64,000 nucleotides of DNA from Brachypodius melanocephalos (GCA_013398615.1 VZSR01003798.1:14021209-14085208); one strand, 5' to 3'. Counted from the first letter of the stretch, positions 27,431 through 40,793 are shown. The notes: a model not told the origin generated them from the sequence alone. Numbers and translations: made by a program.

Positions 27431-27466
27431 CTCTGTTAACTTAACAGAGTTAAGTTCCTTAACTCT
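27431..27466. repeat. Two overlapping perfect palindromes
   Basis: CTCTGTTAA-C-TTAACAGAG at 27,431-27,449 (9-bp arms) overlaps AGAGTTAAG-TTC-CTTAACTCT at 27,446-27,466 (9-bp arms). The middle arm can pair with either neighbour, giving two mutually exclusive hairpins. Confidence 0.8.
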
Positions 27467-27899
27467 TCCTACTCAAACACTCCTGAGAGCTGACTTGTAT
27501 TGATTCTCCATTCTCCTGCCTCTATAACAAATTCAAAAGAATCACACTAAAATTAAAATCTAACTGGACATAAATATAAATAACTGCTTCAGTCATCCTT
27601 AGCCCCTTCTACTATTGTCAGCTCACAGATAATGTTCTAGAAGTGACAGAAAAATCTAGGTTGGAAAGGAAGGTAGCTAGTCCAGCTTGCTGATCAAAGT
27701 CTAATGTTAAAATTACCATAACACATTGTCATTTTATAGTAAAATTACCAGGCAACTAAAGCCTGTGCTTACATTGAGGCTTTTTATTTCTTATATAAAA
27801 TTATGAAATTAGAAATTTTAATTGGTAGTAATTCCTATGAAGTTTATAAGGTAAACTCCCTTCCTTCCCAATCCCAAATATTCCCCAATGGCAGCTGTG

Positions 27900-27988
27900 T
27901 ATTCTGACTTGTGCAGCCTCACCTTGAGTCCTGTGAGCAGTTGTGGATACCAGAGTGTAACAAAGACTTTAAACTATTGGGGAGTGTC
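27900..27988 (+). mobile_element. CR1 LINE, left piece, interrupted by an insertion
   Basis: GCAGCCTCACCTTGAGTCCTGTG and the following bases match the part of avian CR1 that precedes the GTGTCCAGAG segment. The matching continuation resumes at 28,412. This piece is therefore the upstream half of one CR1 copy. Confidence 0.65.
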
Positions 27989-28411
27989 TATGGGAAGACA
28001 GATAGAGATAGAGCTAAAGGCAATCTTGCCCCTGTGTTAATTACCAAAGAGTGAGAACAGCCTTGCCCCCACAGCTATGGGTGTGATGAAAGAGTGAGTG
28101 AGGTGGTAGAGAGTCAGCTGGAGTCTGCTGACTGTGCTGTGAGGAGGAAGGGACAGGAGGCTGGACAAGGGACAGATAAGCTGAGCCACTGTATGAGTGA
28201 CAGACAGGGTGAGGAGGCTGTGCCAGGGACAGGAAGGGGCTAGCTGGAACTGCAGAAGGAAGAGAGAAAGAGCCAGGGCTGTGTGGAGCTGCTTGTAGGA
28301 AGCTACCTAGAAAAGGTATGAAAGACTTTTGGATAACAAGGTGCTGATGTTTGAAATCCTTGGAAGTTTTCCTGAAGCACGCTGGGTACAGTGGCTGTCT
28401 CAATAATGACA
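27989..28411. mobile_element. Insertion of about 423 bases nested in the CR1 copy, with a 6-base target-site duplication
   Basis: The CR1 sequence breaks at AGTGTC (27,983-27,988) and resumes with the same AGTGTC (28,412-28,417). The size and 6-base duplication suit a solo LTR. The ends (TATGGG and ATGACAA) do not form clean TG...CA termini, and no poly(A) signal was found inside. The family is undetermined. The 123-codon frame on its reverse strand is probably chance. Confidence 0.5.
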
Positions 28412-28815
28412 AGTGTCCAGAGGAGGCTGCAAAGATGGTGAGAGGTCTGCAGAGGCCATCTGGGCTGTCAGGCCTGGAGGAGGCTGAGGGCAGCCCTACT
28501 GCAGGTGCAGCTTCTCCTCAGGGGAAATGAGAGCAGGCACTGACCTCTGCTTGGTGGTGATCATGATAGCACCTGAGGAAAAGCCCTGAAGTTGTGCCAG
28601 GAGGTTTAGGTTGGACACCAGGGCAAGGTTCTTCCCCCAGAGGGTGGCTGGGCACTGTAAGAGGCTCCCCAGGGCAGAGGTGGCAGCTCCAGGCTGGCAG
28701 AGCCCAGCGCTCTCGGGGAACAGGGGGATTGCCGGGGTGCCTGGGCAGGGCCAGGAGCTGTACATCAGTGATTCCTGTGGGGCCTTCCAGCTCTGGATAT
28801 TCCGTGATTACAGAA
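28412..28815 (+). mobile_element. CR1 LINE, right piece with 3' end
   Basis: It starts GTCCAGAGGAGGCTGCAAAG, runs through GGCTCCCCAGGGCAG and GGCAGGGCCAGGAGCTG, and ends in TCTGGATATTCCGTGATT. These are the landmark segments of an avian CR1 3' portion in forward orientation. The long open frames here are not a functional reverse transcriptase. Confidence 0.85.
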
Positions 28816-31426
28816 ACTGACACTGCCAGGAATGCTGTCATCGAGACAGACTCAAACCTAGATATTATTTACAAAAGGAGGAGTAGTTTAAGGCAGGCAT
28901 CCAAGAGAATGTACTCGTAAGAAAGAGAGGCTTAAAGAATATATTCTTTGGGATGTGAAATAGAGCTGTGAGCTTTCTCTGTTCTGAAAATACATCCAGT
29001 ATTAAAACATCAAAAGCTTTTTCAAAATCATATTTTAAACTTAGTTAAAGTAGTGGGTAAATCTTAATTGACTAGACTTAGTTCTCTAGAATTTAATGAT
29101 ACTAAGAAGACAAAATTGAAGTGGCTGTAAAACACTTATCAGATAACTGTGAAGGTCAAAATAGTACATTTCACTCTCAGTTTTCATGGACATTATGTAA
29201 CTCATCTGAAATTCTACTCTTAAAGCAAAAAGTGTTTTATAAAATTTTCCTCCTCCTCCTCTCTAACAGTTAGAAAAAGAGCAAGGGAGAAATCAGATTT
29301 GCATGGAATTAATTCTGACTCATTAAATGAAACTTTTTAAGAGTCAGTGAAACAGTATTCACCTATTACAGCTCATCATATATAAAAAAAAAAAAATCAG
29401 CCTCCCAGGTACAGCAGGTACACTGTTTCACAAAAACCCCCCCTCTGACCCACAGGGGTCATCACTCCTAACTCCAACTCACACATTTTATAAGCCTTGG
29501 TTCAGGGCAAAGCATTGGGAAAAACCAGTATTTCTTAGCAATGTTTCCTGCTATCCACATTACATTTCTCAATGTAACATGAATTTACCTGTCTGAATGA
29601 GGAAGATTGAACTGTTCATTAATCAAATAACCTTCCTCACAATTATCAAGCAAAACAGAATCATCAGCTAGTTTAGTACCACAGATGAATTTGGGAAGAG
29701 AAAACAGGTGCACTAATTATCTCCAGCAGATCCCCTGTGAGCTTCCTATGGGCCACTTCCATTTGCTGTGTGTCTTATGCCCATAAACCAGAAGCAGTGC
29801 AATATCCCTGCAGGGAGCTTGTTCTCTGCAGTAAATCATGAAGGAGTAAAATTTAGGTAATAGTTCCTTTCATCACTATTCCAATCTGAAATAGATCCTA
29901 ATAATGAATTAATTCCAGCAATTTATGGTATTTTTATATTTTTAGATGCAACTTGCTAGTGAGATATTCAAATTGTGGAAAGATAAACAGTTACTTCAGC
30001 AGACCTACATTTGCACTGTGTGCAAAATCCCCTACAGATCATGCTGAGGTGAGCATTAGGCTTTAAAAACCTGCAAGTTCCTTCTTTTTTACTGGAGTAA
30101 AGGTAGAAATGGAAAAGAAACCTCATTCATCTACATATGTATATGCAGCACACAATAAACCTACTGTCAAACCAAAGGCATTCATTTTGCAAGAACTGTA
30201 CAGAAGCCAAAGTCCAGGTACAAAAAGAACAATTTCAACATATATCCATGTGGCTCCATAATCCTAAAAATTCAATATGACACATTTATCCTATTCCTTG
30301 TTATCAGCAAGGGTGGTCACCTCTTGGTGTTTAAACTAAAGAAAAATAGGAGAAACCATAAAGCTACCTCACCAAAATGTTTTAAAAGCAGATAATTAGA
30401 CCCATATATATAAAACCCTTAGAGAGACAAAACTCTGCCAGTACCAGGCAATTCAGATCAGATTTCAAAACAACCGCTTCAAGGTAAATTTCATTATAAG
30501 CATCACCAAGAGGAAAGATACAAAATAACACAAAAACCCTTGTAAACATTCTAGAATAGAGACATATTCAGCTGAAGCCAAAGGAATTGAACTGCCTGGA
30601 AGTCATTTTAAATGCATCAGACATCCCCCATCTCTTTTCTGTTTTTATTTCTTAGCTGCAAATTAAAATAACAGTAAAAAGAAAATATAGCCTTCAGATG
30701 TATACTGGCAGCTCTGCTTTGGACAAGTAGCATTTCATGGTCTCTTCAGCCTCTTTACTGAGATATTAATACAAACAAATGGCAAATTTCCAGACAGTAA
30801 ATTGCTTTTACTTCCACTTACCTCATCAGCAATAGCAGACCCTACTCTTCCTAGAAGATAAAGTTTTCTGCTGTTTATGTTGCTCTTTCTGCCCCTGGAG
30901 TGGGGGCTGCCCAGGTCTCTTAACCTGAGAACTCTTTGTTGGTTTGGTCTTTGCAATGACTTGAATTTGGCACTGTCAAGTTATTTCCCTGGCTCTTCAC
31001 CACTACAAATCCAACCCAACTACAATCTGTGCTTAGGGAAGAGAAAGGTGGTTCAGGAGGACTTCACTGAGCAGATCTGAGGTAAAGCTCTAACTGGGGA
31101 GGGTCTCACTGTAAAAACTGCCTTAGCCAGGACCATAAAGATGCACTTCTGAAGGGAACAGAGGCTGTTTTGTAGGGCTGTGCAAAGGGAGGAAGTTATA
31201 CTGGGCCATAAAGAGGAGACTTCCACCTGCTTCTGCATAAGAAAACACAAAAAAGGAGCAGAATCTTCCATTCATCGTGTGCTTTCTCTCAGTATTAGGT
31301 GGGGTAAGATTCAGCCCTCTGAAGCAACACTATCCATTTTGTGTTCACCAAGGACAGTTACATGGGCTTTGAGAATGACTTATCAGAATTACAGCTCTCT
31401 GCCAGGATTAAGGATTCCCATGAAGC

Positions 31427-31519
31427 AGAAGAAGGAAAGGAAGAAGAGAGGGAGGGAGGGAGGAAGAGAGGAGAAGGACAGGAAGGAAAAGATGGAGGAA
31501 GGAAGGCAGGAAGGAGAAG
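31427..31519 (+). repeat. Purine-rich (GGAA/GGGA) microsatellite-like tract
   Basis: About 90 bases are almost pure G/A, with GGGA and GGAA units (for example GAGGGAGGGAGGGAGG). Such tracts can form triplex DNA and are length-variable. The translated frames over it are artefacts of composition. Confidence 0.9.
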
Positions 31520-31614
31520 TGTTACATGAACTTTAACTTGATCTGAGGTAATCCATGATAGAATTTCTACATTTTAAAATCGATTTTCCTTATTTTAAAA
31601 TAGCTTGAAGTAGC

Positions 31615-31634
31615 AAAAAAAAAAAAAAAAAAAA
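31615..31634 (+). repeat. Poly(A) run of 20
   Basis: Uninterrupted A run with no recognisable retroposon body beside it. Confidence 0.95.
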
Positions 31635-34600
31635 GGCACAAGATTTAGAGTCAGCTATTTCAACATTGGAGAGGATGGGGGGAAGAGTAAATACATTTCT
31701 CAACTTTAAAATTTACAGATTTGCCACTCTTATTTCCCACACACATGCACATGCACAATTTAGTTCTAATAATATTGCTAAGAAATAGATAGTTGCTTAT
31801 TTAAAAGCACTCTCAGATTATGACTGCATGAATCTCAACTATAGCACAGTCTTCTTGTATAAACACCAGTCCTGTTTCTCCCTTAGGAACTTTTTCTCAA
31901 AATCATACTTTATTATTTAAATGAGAGGTATAAAAATGTGACGCAAAAATGTAAAACAGTATTGGGAAGTGGCTGGAGAACAGTTGCTTTGCTCTGTAGC
32001 TTCTAACTTCAGAATGGAAATCTGAAGCAAAGAAGGATTGACTCATAATAGCAGTTAATGAATATATAAGTAGGCTGCAATTAATTAAGCAGATATGTTG
32101 CTTTTTAAAACTTCCCTTCTGTATTACAGTCTTCCTTTTTATCTGAGTTTGCTCAGTCCTACCCTTTTGACAGCTATTGACAGCAATAGCCAAAAATACC
32201 ACAGGTTTTCCTACAAAAGCCCTACCAATACTGACTGCTAAATCCAGTGGTGCATGTCAATTTGATGACTCATGCCTCTTATTTCATTTTAATCTCCTTT
32301 CCTTTCATGTTGATGAACTGAAGTTTTACAGTTTCATTCCAGCCTTCTCCCCTGCCTCTTCCCTACACCTAAGTAGGACAAGTAGAAAAGCCCCCACTGG
32401 TTGTCACTGGCAGCATTTGTGCTGTTGTGATAGCAGGCTTTAACAATTTATAGTATCTCTAAAGCTTCAACAAAAGGAACAGAGACAGGAACAACTCTCA
32501 GTAATGCCACTCTGCTTGCCACAGAGTAGTAGGATTTAAGAGGGAATTATCCTTTTTTCTCTTTCCTCTTGCTTCCTTCCCTATAATGCTGAAGTCTGTA
32601 GAATGAGAAGAATGGCCACATTCCCATTTTAAGTTGTGCGCTAAACAGAACTAAAACAGACATTCAAATCTAAGACTGAAGTGCTTGATGTTTGTGATAT
32701 TTCTACTTTCCTGCTCAAACAGAGTAACTGCACTTGTGGCTATGGTTAAGGCTGTTGTGTCATTTATTCAAGGTGACCATACCAGATTGTTTTTTCATTA
32801 ATCATTTAAAGGTTATACCAGTTTATCTTGCCATGTGTTTTGGCAGAGGCTGGAACTCTGCTTGGACAGATATTTCTATTACACATTTCTATTAAGCACC
32901 TGCAGCTGCCTCTGACTTAGATTGGGTTTGGATACTTAAACATAGGGATATGAATGCCTGTGTGCAAACAGACCTCTGAAATAGTATTCTTAAAGAGCGG
33001 GGGGAAAACCCAACAAAAAAGTAACCCCCAAAGTTCCTAGAAATGATGGTACATCTTTCAGGACTAGTAGTGCTAAACCAACTCCTACACACAGCTATAA
33101 TTTAAGAGGTGGTGGGATCTAAAAATTTACTCTCATGTTGCTTGATATTCTCTGACATTTGTGAACTTACACCTACAAATGGGCAAAGCTACAACTGCAA
33201 CACGAACACAGTTCTCATTCATCCAAACAAACGTGAGAGGGTAAAACTGAGTCCATGACATACTAGAGTATGGTATGTGTTTTCCAAAGCTAACCAAAGC
33301 TGGTCTAGGCACTTCGACATTTATGAATTTATACTTCCCACTCTCAGTCCTTACTCAATTATCTAAATCATACAGCCACCCACAGTAAGCAAGTCATAGG
33401 TGAATGGGTGAATGTGAGAGATAAGAGCATTTCGTCACAAAAAATTGTGGTATTTGGTTTTGTAAAGTATTTTTTACAACACAGTTAGTGTCTGACAACC
33501 AAATTAATTCCAGTTTTGCTTTTTTACTATGCAGCAATGAAAAACAACTAAACTCTGAAAATGTCAGGTAATTGTCAAGCTATATTTAACTACCACGTTT
33601 CACTTGTAAGGAAACATCAATTTGAAGAAACAGATGGTGTTGCTATGGGGTTGCCATCACAAGTAGAAGCACACATTTAACTCTGAAAATGGCAGATACA
33701 AAGGACAAGAAAATGGTATACAATGCTGGGCATTTCTGGAAGCAAAACCATGGTTATATTAAATCCTTTTTTGCTTCATTCCTGCACTCAATAACACAAT
33801 CTTACTGTTTGGATCACTTGATTCCTAACAACTAAATAAGAATTTGTAATATTAATAATATTAATCCTCAAATAATATCAGGAGTATTTGCATCTCTAGC
33901 TCCATTACTCCCTCCCCTGAAATCCCTGGGAAAGTAAATGTACAATTTTGGTTACTTCCTCAAATCATTTAGGTAGCTGGGAGCCTATTGAAAATAAATT
34001 GTCATGCTATTTCAGGAACAGGGATGCCACTGGCCAGCTAACGGATTTAGTCAATGTTACTTAAATGCTGGAACAGAGATTTTTTAAAAGCTCTCAAAAT
34101 AAAGAAATGGGCAGAGTATTCCAGTTCATCCAAAGAAATACAATTAGAGGGCCTGTTTAAATATTTATGATACCCGACATTACTTGTATAAGGAGTTGAA
34201 CTTTACTAAAACTGAGCATCATGTTAAGAGAGAGGCACCATTTCATTATTTATTTCCTTTCTGAGGTACAGTTGTTAGATTCATACAACCTGAGAGAGAA
34301 GGTATCATAACAAACCATTCCAATTCACGGGTAGAAGGGACCTGGCTCAGTCCTTAGTCTGTCTAAGGACCCTGGGTGGAACAAATCCCCAAAACAAGTT
34401 GCCCATCACGTTTGGTTTTTCTTTTCATACCTCCTTTCATGCTGTTTTGCAGAATTATGAGCTGCCCTGTGGCCTCCTTCCTTCAAAGTGAGATGTAATG
34501 CACTTTATTTGCTATACACCTGGCAGCAATTACAAAGCTTTTATATTTAAATGATAATTAAAAGAATATGAGCATAAATAGCTGCATGTAAGTAGATCCT

Positions 34601-37600
34601 TCTTGTCAGATAGAGATTTATCTCTCTGCAGAAGTACTAACACAGCATCTTTTGAAGCCATAGGTATTACAATGGAGATGAAGCAGCACAATCACCAGTT
34701 TCAGAGAGATCATTGTGCCCAGCATGCAGATAGCTTTCCAACACCCTCCAGATCATTACCAGTAACCAGAGATTAGTACCCATGACATATTATCCGAAAA
34801 ATGAAGCATGCACACAGCTTCAGTCTACCTGCAAAATACAAAGCTGTCCAGGAAATTAGAAATAATCTGATTTACATGCTAGATCTGGGATAATGTATTG
34901 TAAATAGCATGTTATTGTGATGGGTATAAACTACCTTAGAGCACTCAGCCAGCAGTTGGTTTGTGAAGTTTTTGTAATTCTTACAGGAAAGGAAGAAGCA
35001 GCACCCCAGAAAAAGCGGCTTAACTTCAGACGCCAAGCTAATGAATGCATGCAAATTGAGATTCCTCCCCACTCCTCTCAGAGGCAACACTTCCTGCTCT
35101 TGCAATTTTATCATGACTCTCACTATTTTTAGTGCTTTGCTTAGAGTCTCTGCTACTGGAATCACGTCTGAGACTCGGCATTAATTTTAAAAGAAAATAT
35201 TTCCACTCCCCTGCATCCTGAGAAAAGCTTGGAAATGTGAAACGAGTGCAACCTACAGGCTAAAAAGCTAGAAAGAATACAAGAAATTCAGGGTGGGTTT
35301 TGTTTAGTTCTTTAAAAAGCTCACAATATCTAAGCTGATTCCTTGAGTGGCAGGAGCTAGATAATGCATTGTTTCCTCGTGGCTGACTGTTCCTCAGAAT
35401 CTCTCCAGAGCAGATGTAAGGCACACCAGCAGTTTTACATGGAAAAAATATGCAGTGCCACTGTCACTGCTTTTTCCATGCAGTGGATATTCTTACTCTT
35501 CAGAATACCAATACAGCTTCTTTTAAAAGTCATAAAGAGAATATTTGACCTTTTGAATTAAGAAGAAACACTATTTTGTGCACAAACTATTCTTGGTTTC
35601 TCTTCTCTGAAAGTTAACTCTTCTGCATCTAAGAGCATTTTGCTTAAGAAGATAAACCCAAGAGTCATATTATTTGCAAGAAATATGTAAACACATGTTA
35701 AGGAAGAATATAACATCAGGCTTCTCAGGGGAAAGATGATGCTTTATATTCGCTTTTAATTATACATGCAGTTGGAATTTTAAAATAGAAGGTTAAATAG
35801 ATTATCTACTTTTATCTTAGATGATTGAGAGGCTTTTAAAAAAAGATACCACTAGATGGTGCACGAGTTTAAATAATTCAGAAATCCACAGCTAGTCCCC
35901 TACCCCAGCAACAGCAAAGGGACAACTTAGCACTGCCAAGTAAACAGAGTTTCTGTGATTTGTATTTGGCAAAATTGCTGACCTTGGCCCTAGAGGCAAT
36001 AACTCGCTCCCTTCTTTGGTATTTCTTTCAAAGAGGAGGAAATATTTGGTCATCTGAAGGAAAACTGGTAACGAAATGGCTGTGACCTCCCTAAGGCTCT
36101 GAGACTTGGGAGCTCCGGGAGGAGGGAAGTGACCGACCATTGCAGATCAGGGTGGACAGAATGCTGTTCTTGATCTTGAGAAAAGGCAAATTCAGCTCCC
36201 TCCTCTGCAGGACAGACTAACTCAGCAAACCTTTAAAAACAAGACTCAACCTCACTGCACCTCAGTTCTCATCTGGAAATAAGTTGATGAAGTGTTTGTT
36301 AGCACTTCCAACCTCAGAGGGATGCTGAGAGGAAAATACATTTAAAAATTATGGCATGTTCCAAAATGGTGAAGTATTTTAGTGTATGTACGATGCCTAT
36401 ACTGATGGTGAAGTATAACTGGATTTTTATTTTAGTAATTTTGGTTAAACATTTAACAAGAGTACCAAGAACCATTCATTACAAATTAAGTTAAACCGAT
36501 ATATAAACCAAAATGTCTTCTCCAGTTCTAGATGCACAGCATAGGAAGACCTGAGCTTACTTTGTTCATGACCAGGAGATTAGAAGCCTAAAGTGTATGT
36601 TCTTCCAAGAAACATTTTTTTAATGATCATCAGTAATGAGACTGTAACCAAAATTTTGCATAATATGCATTGGAACCTGGAATAAGGTTAATGTTGGGTA
36701 GGTAACATTAGGAGTAAGTCATATAGACAAGGTAAATTTTCTATCAGCCAGTAGACGTCAAAGAGACAAATTAATTATTCAGTATGTGAGATAACACACG
36801 GAAAGCACACGCCTTCATTGCACAGGAAAGAAACCTCCACCCAGCCATGGCAACCCACCACGTGAACCTAAAAAAACCCCCAAAAGCAAACAAAGAAAAA
36901 CCTGCTGAGTAACACACACACCTACGGGGAGATTGTGACTAATACCTTAATAACTAAGACCTGAAAAACAAGATAACTGAGAAGATTCTTCTCACTCTGA
37001 ATACATTCATGGGATAGAATTTCCCCAGGGGATGGCAGGACTTGTGGCTTTCATAATAGCAAAGAACATTTCTTGGATACATATTATACATTTAGCTGTC
37101 AAGCCTTTTACTATTCTAAACAAAGCCCCACAAAATCAGTCACCAAGTCTGTACCTCTTTGCTTGACTGGCAAAGAGAAACAGAACTGACAGTCTCAGAA
37201 AGGCATGACAGGATTTATCAGGAATCAACTGCCCAAAAGGGATACCAAGTCCTTTTCCCCTTGCACTGAATGGATCAGAGTTGCGTAGTAAATACATCAA
37301 CAATATGAAAAAAAACATGAACACGACTGTTAAGAGATAGAGTGGAAGTCCTACAATAATCCAGTAATAGCTTGATTATTCATGGAAGGAAATGAAGATC
37401 AATAATCCAGTTACAGTCAGATTTTTCTCACACACCATATAAATTCTTTATAAAAGGGAACAAGGCAGCTATATAGTTACTAAATAGCTTCAAAAGTGAT
37501 GTAGCCTCTTTTGGTTGATACTATTCCCATGTGAAGTAGAAGAAAATCTTTTTACTTGAGGAGGAGCAGAAACCAGGAATCAATACTGAGGGCACATCTG

Positions 37601-38659
37601 CAGTACAAGGCCTTTCCCTGCACAGCACATGGTCTGGCACTGTGAAAAGCCTGTATCACCACACCAGCAGAGCTGCTGGCCTGGACCAAGAGCAGTTCAC
37701 CCTGACATGAGCTATTATGTCACCTCCTGAAGTGCCACAGGGAGAGCTGACCTAACCACATACTTCCATGCTGGCAAAATTATATTTACACTGGAGGGTT
37801 TGCTAAGACAGGTATTTTGCCAGGCCAAGTCTAAACTTAAATCCCCCAAATACAGCTACCCACTATGGTTACTGAAGTGCCATCTTCAATATCTTCATCT
37901 CAGGGTACTGCTTAGAGCACTGCCCTAACTCAGCACACTTCACTTGCTGCAAGGTGGAGGAGGGAGCCACTTCAGCAAGATCTATCCTTTATAAGGTGAT
38001 AGATATTCCTCACATCTAAACTGGATGAGAATCCTGTTCTATTCACTCCCTTCTCCATTCCAAACAAAGCTCTTCCACTTGGTTGCAAGTCTGGCCTCCA
38101 TCCTCTTTGTTCTAATGCTGCTGCAGGCAGGGCCACTACACAGAGTAGGGGAAAGGTTGAAGAGAAACAGGGAACAGGGGCCTCCAGCCCACCCAGAATC
38201 CCAGCATCAGCTAGCCCCAAAATCTGCTGTGGGAAGGGCACCTTGGTTGCCCTGTAAGCATGACTGCTGGCAGCTCTTTTTGAGGCCAGGCTATTAATTT
38301 CATTATCAGCCTTCAAGTGATAGAATTTTAGCTTAATTTCTCCACCACAGGATGATGCTTGTGGCCATTCTAGACAGCAGCAGGTGTACAGGTGTGACCC
38401 ATTCCATGACACACTCCACAAGGAATTACGTTGAAGTAAATAGAGGCCAGGCTGTGGCACTTGTGCTTTTCCTGGATCCTCCCATTCTCAGAACAAACAC
38501 AAGACAGCAGGAAAAAAAAAAATCTGTCAGATAAGCTGCTCTTGAGAAATCTGCTGCCTCATACGCAGCTCTCACAAAAGCAAACAAGGAAACACCAGAC
38601 GAGACACAATTTCCATGGCAGTATGTGCTTTGCAAAAGGCTGTAAAGAACAGTGACAAG

Positions 38660-38925
38660 CCATGCAAGAAGAGGAAACAGCCCCAGGCTGCATCAGGGGA
38701 GGTTTGGACTGTAACAACCAAAAGTGTTGTCAAGCACAAGAACAAGGTCCACAGGAAAGTGATTGAGTGACCAGCCCTGGAGATAAAATACTAAATGTGT
38801 ACAGTAAAAGCATGGATGTGGCACTTAGGACACGGTTTGGTGGTGGACTGAGCAGTGCTGGGCTTACAGTTGGACCTAATGGTCTCAAAGGTCTTTTCCA
38901 AGCTAAGCAATTCTATGATTCCGCA
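38660..38925 (+). mobile_element. CR1 LINE 3' fragment
   Basis: GGCTGCATCAGGGGAGGTTTGG, then TGTGGCACTTAGGACACGG, TTTGGTGGTGGACTGAGCAG and TCTCAAAGGTCTTTTCCAAG, ending in TTCTATGATTCC. This is the classical avian CR1 3' end in forward orientation, moderately diverged and with internal deletions. Confidence 0.9.
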
Positions 38926-40793
38926 GAGGAGACTGCACTGGGTTCTGTGGGAGGCGGAGATTTCCAGAGCATGTTCTGGATATCCAGTGCTCTGATGAAG
39001 TTCATAGGTCCCAGTCAGGGAAAATGCTAACTGCACGTTTATCAGCAGATCTTATATATTTGCAGACTTAATCCCTCTGGGTGTCAAAGAAGATTCATGA
39101 GCCAAAATGCCAATCTAAATAAGGAAGATTGTTTTTATGATTAAGGCTTAGGTACACACCTTGTACCTCATACTGTAAAAGAGGTTACCTAGAGAAAATA
39201 TTTAACTTAGGAAAAGCCCCGTGAGACATGGAAGATCAGTTCCACAAAAGGAGTACAAAAATGAAGATCAAAAAATTGCATTACATTGCTTTTTACCAAA
39301 GCAACGTCTAAAAATGATAATGAATAATTCCCAGGCTATAACTCTGAACATCCTTGTCTTTTCTGAGACAGGAACAGACTCTGTTCTTTTGCTTACCTTT
39401 TTCCTTATTGTTAGAAAGAGTCACAGCACTGGAAGAATTCTGAAATCTATGCACAGATTCTATCCAAAGGGCATTTTTCTCAAAGTATTAGATTCTGTGA
39501 AATGTGCAGGCTAATTGAAAGATGGCATGACCAAAATTTATGTCATTAACTAGGATAAAGCAAAGTCAGACAACATGGCTAAAAAAAAAAAATCTGAAAA
39601 GCATTTTCTCTTTTCACTGAAAAACACACAACTTTTAGATTGTGCAAAAGTTCAGGTTTCAGCTACATAAAGGCACACTTGTGTTTTACTGGTCATTAAT
39701 GTGGAACTTGTAACTGTTATCTAAATAGGCATCAGAAGAGGCAACTGAAAGTCTTCCCTTATCTCTCTCCCTCTCTCACAAACACCTTTTGCTTTTTAAT
39801 CCAAAAGTTTTCTGTTTTCTAATAAAAAGCATCACAAAGTATAAAAAAGGCATGGAAAGAACTGAAAGAATGCATGATTTATGTGGAAAATTACTTCATT
39901 TTAGTTATTCTAGTAACTTTAAAAGAATTTTTTCCAAGTATAGGCATAAACTGATGAGCTCCCATTAAAACAATTTCTAGTGTTTTCCTTTCTGGAGTTT
40001 AGTTAAATTCTTGTGAAAGCATGAGGACTGCAGAGAAAAGACAGCCTGTTGTCCCTCTCTCACACCTTTAAAAAAATCTTACGTGCCTCTGACTTCTAGG
40101 TCACTGAAATGACCTGATAGAAGTTGAAATTTTGAATCTTTTCTGATGTGGCTGCTCTCATTACAGTCATCCTGCTGGCAGTGACAAAGGAACTCAGAGC
40201 AAGCAGAGCCATCCCTCCTTTAACCTCCAGGTGTGAGTGGTTTATTGCATCCAGAGAGGCACTAAGCTAAAAGCCCTGGTGCTCTTTAGGAAGGAGACAT
40301 TGAGTTATTCTTGCATTACTAAGCAGGCACTTGCCCAAGAACATTGTATTCACGTATTTTAAAAACATAAAACTCATTCTGTAGTAATTTATGATTCTGC
40401 AAGGTGACAAAGACTAATTAACTTTGCTCATTTCATTAAACAAATTAGAAATCTGCAGGAGAAAAGACAGCTGGTGTTGCTTGAACAACACATATACAGC
40501 AAACAATAGTTTTTAACTTAAAAAGATAAAGTTAGATTACTTTGTGTTTTGACTCAAAAACAGTGCTGCACAAACCAAATGAAACCACACAGAACCTGTA
40601 ATGTTTGAAGAGAGTTTTGATACAAAACCTTTCTTCTTTTCTAACCAGCAGTACTGGTCTTGGTGATTATTTTAGTCACGTTTTATTCATTTTTCCCCTT
40701 GAGAAAAACAACTTTCTTTTCCTTTTGCCTCCAGCAGCACTAACCTATAAATTCCCATTAAAACTCACATTCTGTGTGTCAGTAGGATAGTGG

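Larger units (their letters stand above)
19541..27899. other. AT-rich non-coding DNA, start of the putative FAM81A interval
   Basis: No recognisable coding exon on either strand. Contents: a forward donor-like site at 19,640; a 25-base exon-like block on the reverse strand at 20,185-20,209; a perfect 15-base tandem repeat at 21,601-21,630; a poly(A) tract at 24,296; a 56-bp imperfect tandem repeat at 24,734-24,845; and the palindrome pair at 27,431-27,466. FAM81A, a coiled-coil protein, would be expected here by synteny, but its exons were not seen. Confidence 0.45.
28816..38659. other. AT-rich non-coding DNA
   Basis: No coding exon is recognisable on either strand. Present are a 29-base exon-like block on the reverse strand (30,822-30,850), a purine-rich tract (31,427-31,519), a poly(A) run (31,615-31,634), and a patch near 34,300-34,400 vaguely like a decayed CR1 end. 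A 162-codon open frame lies on the reverse strand at 37,972-38,460. It begins with GTG and has no recognisable domain. Confidence 0.5.

Noticed and set aside
28041..28920. Open frames of 89-123 codons over the CR1 copy and its insertion
   Set aside because: They lie in transposon-derived sequence that does not encode recognisable reverse transcriptase.
34293..34400. Patch resembling a reverse CR1 3' end (GTAGAAGGGACCTGG)
   Set aside because: Only a few short words match and the order of landmark segments is not kept; too weak to annotate.
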